Positions 20,526-29,878 are shown, counted from the stretch's first letter. The stretch is DNA of 64,000 nucleotides from Polyangiaceae bacterium (GCA_025936045.1 JAICUB010000004.1:124001-188000); one strand, 5' to 3'. The notes: generated by a model not told the origin, from the letters alone. Numbers and translations: made by a program.

Positions 20526-22154
20526 GTGGCCGAACGTCGGACCCCCTCTGCCTTGGCCCAAGGGGGCCGCGTCGGCTATCGTATTTCGGTAAGGCCCTTG
20601 GCTAGTTCGGGCGCGTCCCTCCGGAGCGGCGACATGCTGGGCTCCTATCAGCTACTCGCTCCCATCGGGATCGGTGGGATGGGACGGGTCTGGGTCGCGC
20701 GCGAGACGCGCATCATCCCGGGCACGGGCAAGTGGCGGCTGATGGCCGTGAAGACGGCGCTCGCCGAAGACGGCGCGAGCCAAGACTTCTTCCGGACGCT
20801 CTTCGACGAGGCGCGCATCGCCTCGCTGCTGACGCACCCGAACGTCTGCACGATCCACGTCGTCGAGAAAGAGCGCGGGGTCGACTACCTCGTGATGGAC
20901 TACTCGGACGGCGCGTCGCTCCGCGAGTTCCTCGACGCGGTTCCGAACAAGAAGCTCGACATGCACGTCGCGGCGCGCATCGTCGCGCGCGTGTGCTCGG
21001 GGTTACAGGCGGCGCACGATCTCGTCGCGGAAGACGGCGAGCCGCTCGGCGTCGTGCATCGCGACGTGTCGCCGCAGAACGTGCTGATCGCGGCGAACGG
21101 CCAGGTACGGATCACCGACTTCGGCGTGGCCAAAGCGCGCGGTCAGCTGCACGCCCCGACCCAGACCGGCGAGGTCAAGGGAAAGATCGCGTACATGGCG
21201 CCCGAGCAGGTGACGACGAAGGACATCGACCGCCGCGTCGACGTGTTCGCGATCGGCTGCGTGCTTTACGAGGCAACGGTCGGCCAGCGCCCCTTCCACG
21301 GCGGCGACGCGCTCTCCACTCTGTACCAGCTGCTGGAAGAGCCGATCGTGCCGCCGAGCGCCCGCGCCGAAGGGTACCCGCCCGAGCTCGAAGCGATCGT
21401 GCTGAAGGCGATGGAGCGCGATCGCGAGCAGCGCTACCCGTCCGCGTCCGAGTTCGGTCGCGCGCTCGAGCGTTGGTTCATCAGCGAAAAGGCGACGGTC
21501 ACGGACGCGGACGTGGCGGCGGCGTTGCGCGAGGCGATGGGCGATCACATCGACGCCCTGCACAAGAAGATCGAGACGGCCATCACCGCGATCGAGACGG
21601 GCAAGGCCGACTCGCTGCCCCCGCCCGAGGACGAGCCGGTGACGTTGGTCGGACCCTCGGCGACGCCGCAGGGCGGACGCACGCTCGGGGGCGCGGCGCT
21701 GCCGGACGTCGGAACGAAGCGCGCGCGTTCGGGTCTCGCGCTCGCAGGCCTCGGAGTGCTCGCAGCGCTGGCGGCCGCCGCGTTCTTCGTGCTCGGACGG
21801 CCGGGCGCCGCGCCGGTGAAGCCGCCCGAGCCCGTGGCGCACGAAAAACCGACCGCGACGACGGCGCCCGGCACCGTCGGGACGCCCGCCGGCATTCCGT
21901 CGGCGACCGCCGAACCGACGACCACGGCCACGCCGAGCGCGAGCGTCGAGCCGGAAACGCGACCGAGCGCCGCCCCGAGCGTACGCCCGTGGGGGCACCA
22001 CCCAATCGTCGTGAGGACTCCCGTCACGCCGACTGCGACGGCGACGCCCACGAACGCGGGCACCACCACCGTGCACCCCGTGGACTCGGCGCGCCCGGTG
22101 AAAAAGCCGCGCTCTCTCGATAACGAGAATCCGTTCGCTCCGACGGGACAGTGA
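20526..22154 (+). CDS. Ser/Thr protein kinase, HRDVSPQN subclass, with membrane span
   Basis: The 542-residue protein starts at GTG 20526; ATG 20634, just before the kinase domain, is possible. The kinase domain has GIGGMGRVW, a VAL-K equivalent (MAVKTA), a catalytic loop HRDVSPQN in place of HRDLKPxN, DFG, and an AYMAPEQ activation segment. The VSPQN loop is a common myxobacterial subclass and retains the catalytic Asp and Asn. A transmembrane segment lies near residue 405 (LALAGLGVLAALAAAAFFVL), followed by a Pro/Thr-rich extracytoplasmic tail. It is convergent with the FHA/sigma-54 activator gene, which may be a target. Confidence 0.9.
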   Translation: MAERRTPSALAQGGRVGYRISVRPLASSGASLRSGDMLGSYQLLAPIGIGGMGRVWVARETRIIPGTGKWRLMAVKTALAEDGASQDFFRTLFDEARIASLLTHPNVCTIHVVEKERGVDYLVMDYSDGASLREFLDAVPNKKLDMHVAARIVARVCSGLQAAHDLVAEDGEPLGVVHRDVSPQNVLIAANGQVRITDFGVAKARGQLHAPTQTGEVKGKIAYMAPEQVTTKDIDRRVDVFAIGCVLYEATVGQRPFHGGDALSTLYQLLEEPIVPPSARAEGYPPELEAIVLKAMERDREQRYPSASEFGRALERWFISEKATVTDADVAAALREAMGDHIDALHKKIETAITAIETGKADSLPPPEDEPVTLVGPSATPQGGRTLGGAALPDVGTKRARSGLALAGLGVLAALAAAAFFVLGRPGAAPVKPPEPVAHEKPTATTAPGTVGTPAGIPSATAEPTTTATPSASVEPETRPSAAPSVRPWGHHPIVVRTPVTPTATATPTNAGTTTVHPVDSARPVKKPRSLDNENPFAPTGQ

Positions 22155-22205
22155 GCCCGAGCTCGTCGGGGAGTCGAAGCGAGCCTCGGCGCGAACCGCG
22201 CTCGC

Positions 22206-23597
22206 TCAGCCCTTCTTCGGGCGCGGCAGGTTGAACTGCTCGATGCGATTGATGAGCGTGCGCCGCGCGATGCCGAGCATCTTGGCGGCGCGGGTCTGGT
22301 TGCCGCCGCAAGCCTCGAGCGCTTTGAGGATGCGCGCCTTCTCGTCCTCGGGCGAGCCGCCCTCGAGGAAGGGCGAGGCGATGACGGCCGTCTGGGCTTC
22401 GAAATCGGAGTCGAAGAGATCCTGTGAGGAGCCGTCCGAGTTTTCGATCATGACGTGCTCGGCGTCGAGCACGCTACCGCTCACGAGCAGGGTCGCCCGC
22501 TCCATCACGTTCCTGAGCTCGCGCACGTTGCCCGGCCAGTCGTGCGCGAGCAGCTTGCCCAGGGCCGCGGGGCTCACGCTCGGCACGATTTGGCCCGAGC
22601 GCATGCTGAACTCGCGCAAGAAGTGGCGCGCGAGCGGCTCGATCTCCGCCGGCCTTTGCCGAAGCGGCGGGATGCGAATGACGAGCCCGCTGATGCGGTA
22701 ATAGAGATCGCTGCGAAAATGACCGGATTGCACGCGTTGCGCGAGGTCGCGATTCGTCGCCGTAACGAAGCGAACGTCGATGCGCCGGGGCTTGGTCGCA
22801 CCGACGCGGATCACGGCGCGTTCCTCGAGCACGCGCAATAGCTTCGCCTGCGTGCCCGGCGAAAGCTCGCCGATCTCGTCCAGGACCACGGTGCCGCCGT
22901 CCGTCGACTCGAGGAGGCCCGCCTTGGTCGCGTGCGCGCCCGTGAAGGCGCCGCGCTCGTGCCCGAAAAGCTCGCTCTCGAGCAGCGTATCCGTGAGCGC
23001 GGCGCAGTTGAGCTTCAGAAACGGACCCTCGGCTCTGAGCGACCAACGGTGCACCGTCTCGGCCATCACCTCTTTGCCGGCGCCCGTTTCACCGAGCAAG
23101 AGCACCGAGATCTCGGTCGCGGCGGCCTTGCGCAAAAGCTCGTAGGCTCGGCGCATCTCCGGATCGACGAGCACCGGTTGGCCCGGTCCACCCACCGGCG
23201 CCGGATGGCTCGAGCGGCCCTTGCGCTGCAGCACGAGCACGACTTGCCCGACGCGCAGCACGTCGCCGACCTGAAGCTCGTAGCGTTCACCGCTCGGGAT
23301 GGTATGCGTCGCGCCACCGATCGTCTCGTCCTCGACGCCGGCATGCTTGCTGTGCACGACCATCGTTCCGTTGGCACTGCCAAGGTCCTCGACCTCGACA
23401 ATTTCACCCACGTGAAGAACCGCGTGGTGGCGCGAGACGGAAGGATCGTCGATGCGGATCGCGTTGTCCGCGCCGCGGCCGATGCCCGAGACGCTGCCGG
23501 GAACGAGCTCTACGGTGCGCGTCTCCTGCCGCACGTAGATCGTCACCTCGAAAAGCGCGCGCGGCGGGGGCGGGACGGTCGCCACGTCAACCTTCAT
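22206..23597 (-). CDS. FHA-domain sigma-54-dependent transcriptional activator
   Basis: The protein is about 463 residues from the ATG at 23597; GTG 23648 gives a 17-residue extension. The N-terminal FHA domain (about 25-115) shows the phosphothreonine-binding loop GIGRG, SVSRHHA and GSANGT. The central AAA+ domain has Walker A GETGAGKE, the sigma-54 contact loop GAFTGA (near residue 219), Walker [13 protein letters not shown] and the arginine-finger region. The C-terminal Fis-type helix-turn-helix contains [20 protein letters not shown]. The FHA domain couples activation to Thr phosphorylation, so Ser/Thr kinases on both sides are natural candidates as input. Target promoters are not visible. 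Confidence 0.95.
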   Translation of the reverse strand: MKVDVATVPPPPRALFEVTIYVRQETRTVELVPGSVSGIGRGADNAIRIDDPSVSRHHAVLHVGEIVEVEDLGSANGTMVVHSKHAGVEDETIGGATHTIPSGERYELQVGDVLRVGQVVLVLQRKGRSSHPAPVGGPGQPVLVDPEMRRAYELLRKAAATEISVLLLGETGAGKEVMAETVHRWSLRAEGPFLKLNCAALTDTLLESELFGHERGAFTGAHATKAGLLESTDGGTVVLDEIGELSPGTQAKLLRVLEERAVIRVGATKPRRIDVRFVTATNRDLAQRVQSGHFRSDLYYRISGLVIRIPPLRQRPAEIEPLARHFLREFSMRSGQIVPSVSPAALGKLLAHDWPGNVRELRNVMERATLLVSGSVLDAEHVMIENSDGSSQDLFDSDFEAQTAVIASPFLEGGSPEDEKARILKALEACGGNQTRAAKMLGIARRTLINRIEQFNLPRPKKG

Positions 23598-23761
23598 GAG
23601 CCTCGAAACATCGTGCACGCAGCTTACATCGCCCTCCATTGAGCGCACTGAATGCCGATCCGTTAATCATAATCGGGCTCATCGGTGCCCGCGTACATGG
23701 TGGGAGAAAAGTAGCGGGCACGTGACGTGTCATCATTGTTAGCAGCGTGGGATGATGTATC
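23598..23761. promoter_or_regulatory. Divergent promoter region between FHA activator and kinase
   Basis: This 164-bp spacer separates two outward-facing genes. It is less GC-rich than its surroundings (for example GTTAATCATAATC and TCATCATTGTTAGC), as expected of a promoter region. An imperfect inverted repeat with ATGAT and ATCAT arms straddles the kinase start (about 23752-23776). I see no convincing -24/-12 element. Confidence 0.35.
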
Positions 23762-25360
23762 GTGAAACGTATCATGGGTAAGCGAGGCGCGAGCGTGAAC
23801 CCGCCTCCTCCCGCCCGGAAAGGGCAGGGGGCCGCGGGGACGAGCGGCACTCCGTCGGAAGCACCGGAGGCGGTTTCGTCCGTCGTGCCACATTCGAAAC
23901 CGAACACCACGCCCGCGCCGCGGCAGCCGGCGACGGTGACGACTGCGCCGGCGCCGGCGCGCCCGCTCGCGACGGCGGCATTCGCGCCCGCCGCGCACGC
24001 TCCGAAGAAGCCGTCTCGCGCGCCCCTTCCCGGTGCGCCTTCGACGAAGCCGCCGGCCGCGTCGCCGCTGCAAATGCACGCCGGCCGCATCGTCGGTCGC
24101 TATCGCTTGCTCGTGCCGGTCGGTGCGGGCGGCATGGCGCAAGTCTGGGCGGCGAAGCCGGAGACGGCGGGGCTCGCGCGCACCGTGGCGATCAAGCTCG
24201 TGCTGCCCGACTACGCGTCGGACAGCGAGTACGAGCGCATGTTCGTCGACGAGGCGATGGTCGCGTCGGCGATCCGTCACCCGAACGTCTGTGAAACGCT
24301 GGAGCTCGGTCGCGACGGTGACGTGCTCTTCATGGTGCTCGAGTGGATCGCCGGTGAATCGCTGAGCGGCCTCCTGCAGCAGAAAGGCGCCTTGCATCCG
24401 TTGCCCGATCCGATCGCGGCGCGCGTCGTCGCGGAAGGTTGCGCCGGCCTTCACGCCGCGCACGAAGCGGTCGGCGTCGATGGCGAGCCGCTCGGCATCG
24501 TGCATCGCGACGTGTCGCCGCCGAACATCCTGATTTCGACGACCGGCCACGTGAAGGTGAGCGACTTCGGCATTGCGAAGGCGCGCTACCAGCTGCACTC
24601 GAAGACGCGCACGGGCGAGATCAAGGGCAAGTTCGCGTATATCCCGCCCGAGCAAATCCTCGGCCGCGGCGTCGATCGGCGCGCGGACGTGTACGCGATG
24701 GGCTGCGTGCTCTACATCGCGACGCTCGGCCTGCGGCCGTTCGGCGGCGGTGCGAGCGCGCTCGGCAAGATCGTGCAGGGCCGCTACCTCAAGCCGAGCG
24801 AGATCCGCAGCAATTACCCGCCGGGGCTCGAAGCCATCATCGTGAAGGCACTCGCCTCCGATCCGGCGCAACGCTTCCAGTCCGCGGACGAGCTACGGCA
24901 AGCCATCGAGCAGTGGCTCATGAGCGTGAACGAGATCGTGATGGAGAGCGACGTGGCCGACGTCGTGCGCAACCGCATCAGCAAGGAGCGGCGCATGGTG
25001 ATCGACGCGGTGATGACGTCGGGACGCGCGCTGCCGGAGGCGCTCGCCAAGCAGCTCTTGAGCCGTAACGATCGCACGCAGACGCCGACGGCGAACAGCA
25101 GGGTCTTCCTCTCCGCGCCGCAGCCGCGCGTCCGGCTTTCGACACCGCCGCCTCCCAAAGGCGGGCCCGAAGACGCGCAGCCCACCTGGCGTCCGCCCAA
25201 CAAGCCGACGGGCGAGTACAGCGTGAAGGGTGATTTCGACGAGGCCCCCCGCGTGCCGATGGATTTCCACCCCGACGAGGGGGAGAGCACCGTGCGTAAC
25301 AAGAAGCAGGTGTTCGCGAGCAGCCGGCCGCCCGCGAAGAAGAACGGCAGCGACCACTGA
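23762..25360 (+). CDS. Ser/Thr protein kinase, HRDVSPPN subclass, soluble
   Basis: The protein is 532 residues from GTG 23762; ATG 23774 is possible. A Pro/Ala-rich region of about 110 residues precedes the kinase domain (GAGGMAQVW, AIKLVL, HRDVSPPN, DFG, AYIPPEQ). The glycine-loop and catalytic residues are intact, with VSPPN replacing LKPxN. No transmembrane helix is evident. The C-terminus is polar and Pro-rich, ending in a cluster of charged residues. It is transcribed divergently from the FHA activator and is similar in type to the kinase at 20526, suggesting a local signalling unit. Confidence 0.9.
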   Translation: MKRIMGKRGASVNPPPPARKGQGAAGTSGTPSEAPEAVSSVVPHSKPNTTPAPRQPATVTTAPAPARPLATAAFAPAAHAPKKPSRAPLPGAPSTKPPAASPLQMHAGRIVGRYRLLVPVGAGGMAQVWAAKPETAGLARTVAIKLVLPDYASDSEYERMFVDEAMVASAIRHPNVCETLELGRDGDVLFMVLEWIAGESLSGLLQQKGALHPLPDPIAARVVAEGCAGLHAAHEAVGVDGEPLGIVHRDVSPPNILISTTGHVKVSDFGIAKARYQLHSKTRTGEIKGKFAYIPPEQILGRGVDRRADVYAMGCVLYIATLGLRPFGGGASALGKIVQGRYLKPSEIRSNYPPGLEAIIVKALASDPAQRFQSADELRQAIEQWLMSVNEIVMESDVADVVRNRISKERRMVIDAVMTSGRALPEALAKQLLSRNDRTQTPTANSRVFLSAPQPRVRLSTPPPPKGGPEDAQPTWRPPNKPTGEYSVKGDFDEAPRVPMDFHPDEGESTVRNKKQVFASSRPPAKKNGSDH

Positions 25361-25412
25361 CGCGCTCCGGCGCAAAGCGGGCGCGGCCTTTCGCCGGGGC
25401 TAGACTGCCGGC

Positions 25413-26489
25413 GTGGCAGATCTCGCGCGCGCCGCGGCGCGCCTCCTGACGATCGGTTTCCCGGGCAAAACGCTCGACGCCGAAACGGAGCGGCTGCTCG
25501 AGCTCGGCGTCGGCGGGGTCGTGCTGTTCGCGCGCAACGTCGCGGAGCCGGCACAAGTCGCGGAGCTCACGGCGCGGCTCAAGCAGCGCGCGGGCGGGCC
25601 CCTCGTCGTCGCCGTCGATCAAGAAGGCGGCAGTGTCGCGCGCCTGCGCGCGGGGTTCACGCGCCTGCCGCCGTTTCGCGCGCTCGGCGACGCGGGCGAT
25701 CCGCTGCTCGCGCGCGAGCTCGGCCGGCTCGTCGGCAGCGAGCTCCGCGCCGTGGGCATCGACTGGAACTTCGCGCCCGTGCTCGACGTCGACACGAACG
25801 CGGCAAACCCCGTGATCGGCACCCGAGCGCTCGGTTCCGATCCGGAGCGTGTGGCGACGCTCGCCGTCGAGTTTGCAGCGGGCATGCTCGCCGCGGGGGT
25901 CGCGCCGTGCGGCAAGCATTTCCCCGGTCACGGCGACACGCGCCAGGACTCGCATCACGAGCTTCCGCGCCTGCCCCACTCGCTCGAACGCTTGGAGCGG
26001 CTCGAGCTCGTTCCGTTCGCGCGTGCCGTCGCGAGCGGCATGCCGTCATTGATGGTCGCTCACATCGTGTTCGAGGCGCTCGATGAGACGTGCCCTGCGA
26101 GCATGAGCCCGCGCGTCGTCGGCGAGCTTTTGCGCGGGCGACTCGGCTATGCCGGGCTCGTTGCGACGGACGATCTCGAAATGAAGGCGATTGCCGCTCA
26201 CTACGCGATCGAGGACGTCGCCGTGCGGGCACTGAACGCGGGCGTCGACGTGCTGCTCGTGTGCCACACGCCCGAGCTTGCGCGGCGGGCCATCGATGCC
26301 ATCGTTCGAGCGGTGAAGCTCGGCGAGGTCGGCGAAGAGACGTTGCAACGCGCGGAGCGGCGTGTCGCGACATTTGCCGAGCGTTTCGCGGCTCCCGCCG
26401 CCGAGCGCGCGGAGCTCGCGCTGGTCGGTTCGAGCGCGCACGCCGCCTTCGTCGAACGGCTGCTCGAAGCCGCGGGAGTCTCCGCATGA
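25413..26489 (+). CDS. nagZ: Beta-N-acetylhexosaminidase (GH3)
   Basis: The 358-residue protein has the GH3 NagZ signatures: VAVDQEGGSVARL near residue 70, the KHFPGHGDTRQDSHHELP loop near residue 170 with the catalytic His, and the nucleophile Asp in VATDDLEMKAI near residue 250. NagZ removes GlcNAc from muropeptides during peptidoglycan recycling; in myxobacteria a role in lysing prey walls is also possible. No signal peptide is seen, so it is probably cytoplasmic. The stop codon overlaps the next start (ATGA). Confidence 0.93.
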   Translation: MADLARAAARLLTIGFPGKTLDAETERLLELGVGGVVLFARNVAEPAQVAELTARLKQRAGGPLVVAVDQEGGSVARLRAGFTRLPPFRALGDAGDPLLARELGRLVGSELRAVGIDWNFAPVLDVDTNAANPVIGTRALGSDPERVATLAVEFAAGMLAAGVAPCGKHFPGHGDTRQDSHHELPRLPHSLERLERLELVPFARAVASGMPSLMVAHIVFEALDETCPASMSPRVVGELLRGRLGYAGLVATDDLEMKAIAAHYAIEDVAVRALNAGVDVLLVCHTPELARRAIDAIVRAVKLGEVGEETLQRAERRVATFAERFAAPAAERAELALVGSSAHAAFVERLLEAAGVSA

Positions 26490-27370
26490 GGCCCGCGTCC
26501 GCCGTCCTCGTTTTCGCCGTGGTCGCCGCGGCGTTCGCAGCGAGTTGCGGGGGAGGCAAGGACGAGGCGGCTGCGCGCGTCGCGTCGGCGCAGTGTTTGT
26601 CGGACGCGGGCGGCTTGTATCAAAAGAAGCTCGCGCCGGTGCTCGCCTCGGATCAGCCGCAGACGTGCAACGAGTGCCACCTTTCCGGCGTCGATTTGAA
26701 CCTTTTCGTGCGCGCGGACATGTGCGAGACGCGCGCGTGCCTGGTCGATCTCGGCCTCGTGGACTTGAACGATCCGGACGAGAGCAAGGTGCTCGCGTGG
26801 ATCGCGCGCGCGCATCCGGACAGCGCGCTCATCACGCAAGGCGTGATTGATCAGGAGTACGACGCATTCAAGGAGTTCGTCGAACAGATCTCGCGATGCG
26901 GCGGTGAAGCCTGTCCGGGCGTGACGTGTCCGGCCACGAGCGACGTGCAAGCCTGCGGGTCGCCGGATCAGGCACCCGACGGGACGATCGTCGTTCCGCC
27001 CGGCACCGCGTGCGACTCCACGACGGTCGAGTCCACCTTTCGTGACACCGTGTACGTCTGGCGCAACCGCTGCTTTCCGTGCCACTTCGCGAGCGAGCCG
27101 GGGTCGGCGCCGGGAGCGCCGCCGTGGCTCGATGATCGCAACGGCTGCAACGCGGGCGCGCTCGAGACGTTCCACAACATGGTCGCGCTCGGCCTCGTCG
27201 ACGCGAACGATCCGACGCAGAGCCTCATCCTGCGCAAGCCTCTCGACATCGCGCAAGGCGGAGTCGAGCATGGCGGCGGCTCGAAGTTCGACGGCATGAG
27301 CGACCCGACGTACCAGTCGTTTCTCTCGTTCCTCGAGTACTGGATCGGCTGCGGGGCGCCGACTCCGTAA
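26486..27370 (+). CDS. Dihaem-type c-type cytochrome lipoprotein
   Basis: The 294-residue protein has a signal sequence ending in a lipobox (FAASC, Cys about 21). Two CxxCH haem sites are visible, CNECH near residue 71 and CFPCH near residue 193, each within a similar block that includes GLVDxNDPxxS, pointing to an internal duplication. Several extra Cys could form disulphides. It overlaps nagZ by 4 bp (ATGA), so it is translationally coupled. It is probably an envelope electron-transfer protein; no enzyme domain is recognised. Confidence 0.78.
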   Translation: MRPASAVLVFAVVAAAFAASCGGGKDEAAARVASAQCLSDAGGLYQKKLAPVLASDQPQTCNECHLSGVDLNLFVRADMCETRACLVDLGLVDLNDPDESKVLAWIARAHPDSALITQGVIDQEYDAFKEFVEQISRCGGEACPGVTCPATSDVQACGSPDQAPDGTIVVPPGTACDSTTVESTFRDTVYVWRNRCFPCHFASEPGSAPGAPPWLDDRNGCNAGALETFHNMVALGLVDANDPTQSLILRKPLDIAQGGVEHGGGSKFDGMSDPTYQSFLSFLEYWIGCGAPTP

Positions 27371-27404
27371 GCGCCGGGCGCGCGGGGCTGACGCCAGGTC
27401 CAAG

Positions 27405-27833
27405 TCAGCTTGCGGGCACTCCCCCCGCTCCGCCCGGTGACTCGCTCGTCTCACCCGCACCGGCGAGGTTGCCGGCGCCGCCCTCGTCGCGCGCACCACC
27501 GTTCGAGCCCGCGGCGCCCGGCGCACCGGCTCCGCCCGGCGGCGGCAGCGCTCTGTCGGCATCGTGGCACGACTTCACGCACTCGTCCTCGACCTCGAGA
27601 CACGCGTTCGCCTTGCCGCGCATGCCGGTGTCGTAGCAACCCTGATAGGGCTCGCCGAGAGCGGCGGCGGGAGCCGCGCAATATTGGACGAGGTCCGCGC
27701 AGACGGCGTCGCCGTCGCTGAGAGGTGCGATAGGGTAACCGTTATTGCACGCCGCCGCGATCACGAGCGCCGCAGCGAACGGGAGGGGCAGGCGCGACGG
27801 CAGAGAGCAGCGCCGAATCGAAGCTCGTTTCAC
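27405..27833 (-). CDS. Small cysteine-containing lipoprotein
   Basis: The protein is 142 residues from GTG 27833; a TTG at 27869 is possible. It has a basic n-region, a hydrophobic stretch and the lipobox IAAAC. The mature part has six further Cys in about 65 residues (CADLVQYC, QGCYD, ACLEVEDECVKSCHD). A Gly/Ala-rich tail follows. It looks like a surface-exposed disulphide-stabilised knob on a flexible stalk. No family is recognised. It is convergent with the cytochrome lipoprotein gene. Confidence 0.65.
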   Translation of the reverse strand: MKRASIRRCSLPSRLPLPFAAALVIAAACNNGYPIAPLSDGDAVCADLVQYCAAPAAALGEPYQGCYDTGMRGKANACLEVEDECVKSCHDADRALPPPGGAGAPGAAGSNGGARDEGGAGNLAGAGETSESPGGAGGVPAS

Positions 27834-28017
27834 GCGCGCTAGCTTAACGCTCGGTGCTTCGCCTCGCAAAGGAGCCTGCGGCTCAGCTCGGGCGAGCCGG
27901 CGCGAGCGAAGCTTCGCTGCGAGCGAGCGTGAACTCGGCCTGCCGGCGAAAAGCGGGTTCGAGTCCGCTGCTCCGTCAAGCTGCGGCGCCAGCCGCGCGA
28001 AAAGCTATGCTTGGCGC

Positions 28018-28479
28018 GTGGCAGCGGTGCTCGAACGTTCGGTGAGCTTGCGGCCGAAAATGGCCGGCGACGATGCGTTCATCGAGCGGTTATCGCGGCA
28101 GGCGTTCGCGGATTTCGACCCGCTCGCCGGCCCCCACACGCTGTCGCTCACGCAAGGCGACGGCGTCGTAACCCGAGTAGCGGTGCGTGACGGCGAGCGC
28201 CTCGGCTTCGTGGTCCTACAATTTGGCCCTAGTGTCGGTTGGATCCAGGCGATCGCGGTGAGTCCGAGCGAACGCGGGCAGGGCGTGGGAAGGACGCTCG
28301 TCGCCGAAGCGATTCGCGTCGCGCGACGCACGGGCGTGCGACGGCTCCGTCTCACGACGGCGCAAGCGAACGTGGAAGCTCTCGAGCTGTTCCTGAAGTG
28401 CGGCTTCGCGATCGAGCGCCGCGTGCCGCGGCATTACGCGCGCGGTCAAGACGCGTGCGTTCTCGGGCGAGCGCTGTAG
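28018..28479 (+). CDS. GNAT-family N-acetyltransferase
   Basis: The 153-residue protein has the single-domain GNAT fold. An N-terminal SLRPKMAGDDAFIERL strand-helix is followed by the acetyl-CoA-binding VSPSERGQGVGRTLVAEAI (Q/RxxGxG/A) near residue 82 and the AQANVEALELFLKCGF motif near residue 120. The GTG start at 28018 fits the usual beginning of the fold; the longer open frame to 27745 is antisense of the lipoprotein gene. The substrate cannot be deduced; the MFS gene follows 12 bp later. Confidence 0.85.
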   Translation: MAAVLERSVSLRPKMAGDDAFIERLSRQAFADFDPLAGPHTLSLTQGDGVVTRVAVRDGERLGFVVLQFGPSVGWIQAIAVSPSERGQGVGRTLVAEAIRVARRTGVRRLRLTTAQANVEALELFLKCGFAIERRVPRHYARGQDACVLGRAL

Positions 28480-28491
28480 CATCGCCCCCGC

Positions 28492-29709
28492 ATGGCGACC
28501 AAGGGCCCGAACGGCGGGGCGTTCCCGACGCGTCTGTTCGTCTTCGCGTTTCTCGGCTGGACCTTCGACTTCTACGACCTCGTCCTCTTCGGCTTCATCA
28601 AGGACCCGGTCGCGCACGATCTCGGGCTCGCCCACCGCTACGAGCCGTGGCTGCTCGGCGTCGCGCTCAGCACCTCGGGCCTCGGCGGCATCATCGCGGG
28701 GCGCTTCGCCGATCGCGTCGGAAAGCGCTCGGTGCTCGCGACCACCATCGTCGTCTATTCGCTCGGCTCGCTCGTGTGCGGACTTGCGGGCTCGGTCGCG
28801 ACGTTCATCGTCGGGCGCGCGCTCGTCGGGCTGGGCGTCGGCGGCGAATGGGCGGTAGGGCACGGCATGGTGGCCGAAGCGGTCGCCGCCGAACGGCGCG
28901 GTCGCGCCTCCGCGCTTCTGCAAGCGGGCGAGCCGGTCGGGGTCGCCATCGCAGGCGTCGTCGGCTATCTCTTGGTGCCCGCGGTCGGCTGGCGCGCCGT
29001 ACTAATCGGCTCGAGCGTGACGGCGCTGCTCGCGTTCATCGCGCGCCGCTCGGTGCACCTCCCGAGCACGCCGCTGGCGGCGCCAGCCTCGGTCGCGGAG
29101 CTCCTCCGCCCCGGCATCCTGTCGCGCTTCGTCCGCAGTTGGTTATTGGGCGTGTTCAAGCTCGGCACGTATTGGAGCTGTTACACCTGGCTGCCGAGCA
29201 TCCTGCTCACGCGCATGCACCAATCGGTCGGTCGCAGCTTGACCTGGATCATGACCGCGCAGGTGGGGCAATTCCTCGGCATGCTCGCATTCGGTCCGTT
29301 CGCCGATGCGTTCGGCCGCCGCAAGGCTTTCACGCTGTTTTCGTTGCTCACGGCCGCGGCGCTCGGGCCGCTCGCATTCGGCTGGCAAACGTTGGCCGAG
29401 GCGCCGCCGCTCTTTTGGAGCGTGATGCTGCTGCTCGGCTTCGGCTCGGGTTGCACCGCGGGCTTCGGTGCGCTGCTCGCGGAGCTTTATCCGACGGAGC
29501 TCCGTGGCCTCGGCATGGGCACGACGTACAACCTCGCGCGTACGGTGCAGCTCGGCGCACCCGTCGCGGTGAATTGGGCATTCGAACGCGAAGGGCTCGC
29601 GGGCGCGCTCGGGGTGCCGCTCGTGCTCGCGCTGCTCACGGCGAGTTGGGTTTGGGTGCTGCCCGAGACACGCGGGATCCGCCTGCCCGTCTTGCGTGAC
29701 ATCGCCTGA
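28492..29709 (+). CDS. MFS transporter (metabolite:H+ symporter type)
   Basis: The 405-residue protein has about 12 membrane helices. It carries the family signature GRFADRVGKRS between helices 2 and 3 and an equivalent GPFADAFGRRKA in the second half. The DFYDLVLFGF start and the VGRALVGLGVGGEWAVG segment are typical of the sialate/aromatic-acid/metabolite symporter branch. The substrate is not readable. Its stop codon overlaps the first in-frame ATG of the esterase remnant (TGATG). Confidence 0.9.
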   Translation: MATKGPNGGAFPTRLFVFAFLGWTFDFYDLVLFGFIKDPVAHDLGLAHRYEPWLLGVALSTSGLGGIIAGRFADRVGKRSVLATTIVVYSLGSLVCGLAGSVATFIVGRALVGLGVGGEWAVGHGMVAEAVAAERRGRASALLQAGEPVGVAIAGVVGYLLVPAVGWRAVLIGSSVTALLAFIARRSVHLPSTPLAAPASVAELLRPGILSRFVRSWLLGVFKLGTYWSCYTWLPSILLTRMHQSVGRSLTWIMTAQVGQFLGMLAFGPFADAFGRRKAFTLFSLLTAAALGPLAFGWQTLAEAPPLFWSVMLLLGFGSGCTAGFGALLAELYPTELRGLGMGTTYNLARTVQLGAPVAVNWAFEREGLAGALGVPLVLALLTASWVWVLPETRGIRLPVLRDIA

Positions 29710-29878
29710 TGGAGAAGTTTACGCCCGACGCCGTCGTGGTGAACCTCGGGACGAACGACTATTCGACGCACGAAGTACCCGTCCGCGTAACGGCTGCGAC
29801 TACCACCCGGACGTCGTGAAGGATCAGGCAATGGGCGACAAGCTCGCGGGCGAGCTCGAGAACGTGCTCGGCTGGTGA
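29709..29878 (+). pseudogene. Remnant of a CE2-type SGNH/GDSL esterase
   Basis: Two fragments of one family lie in different frames. The first, from 29709, reads PDAVVVNLGTNDYST, the block III (GTND) of family CE2 SGNH esterases, and soon stops at 29819. The second, from about 29789 in another frame, reads NGCDYHPDVVKDQAMGDKL and ends VLGW at 29878, the C-terminal catalytic His block of the same family. The 70-90 residues that normally separate them and the whole N-terminal part with the GDS nucleophile are missing. I interpret it as a gene reduced by deletions. An assembly error is possible but would need two events. Confidence 0.7.

Noticed and set aside
27387-27409. GCTGAC/GTCAGC hairpin as a terminator between two convergent lipoprotein genes
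   Set aside because: Only 6 bp of stem with an 11-base loop, no T-run, and it overlaps the stop codon.
29696-29878. 60-codon ORF as a real small gene
   Set aside because: Its first half is a frame with no homology and only its last part matches the end of a CE2 esterase, so it is part of the remnant.
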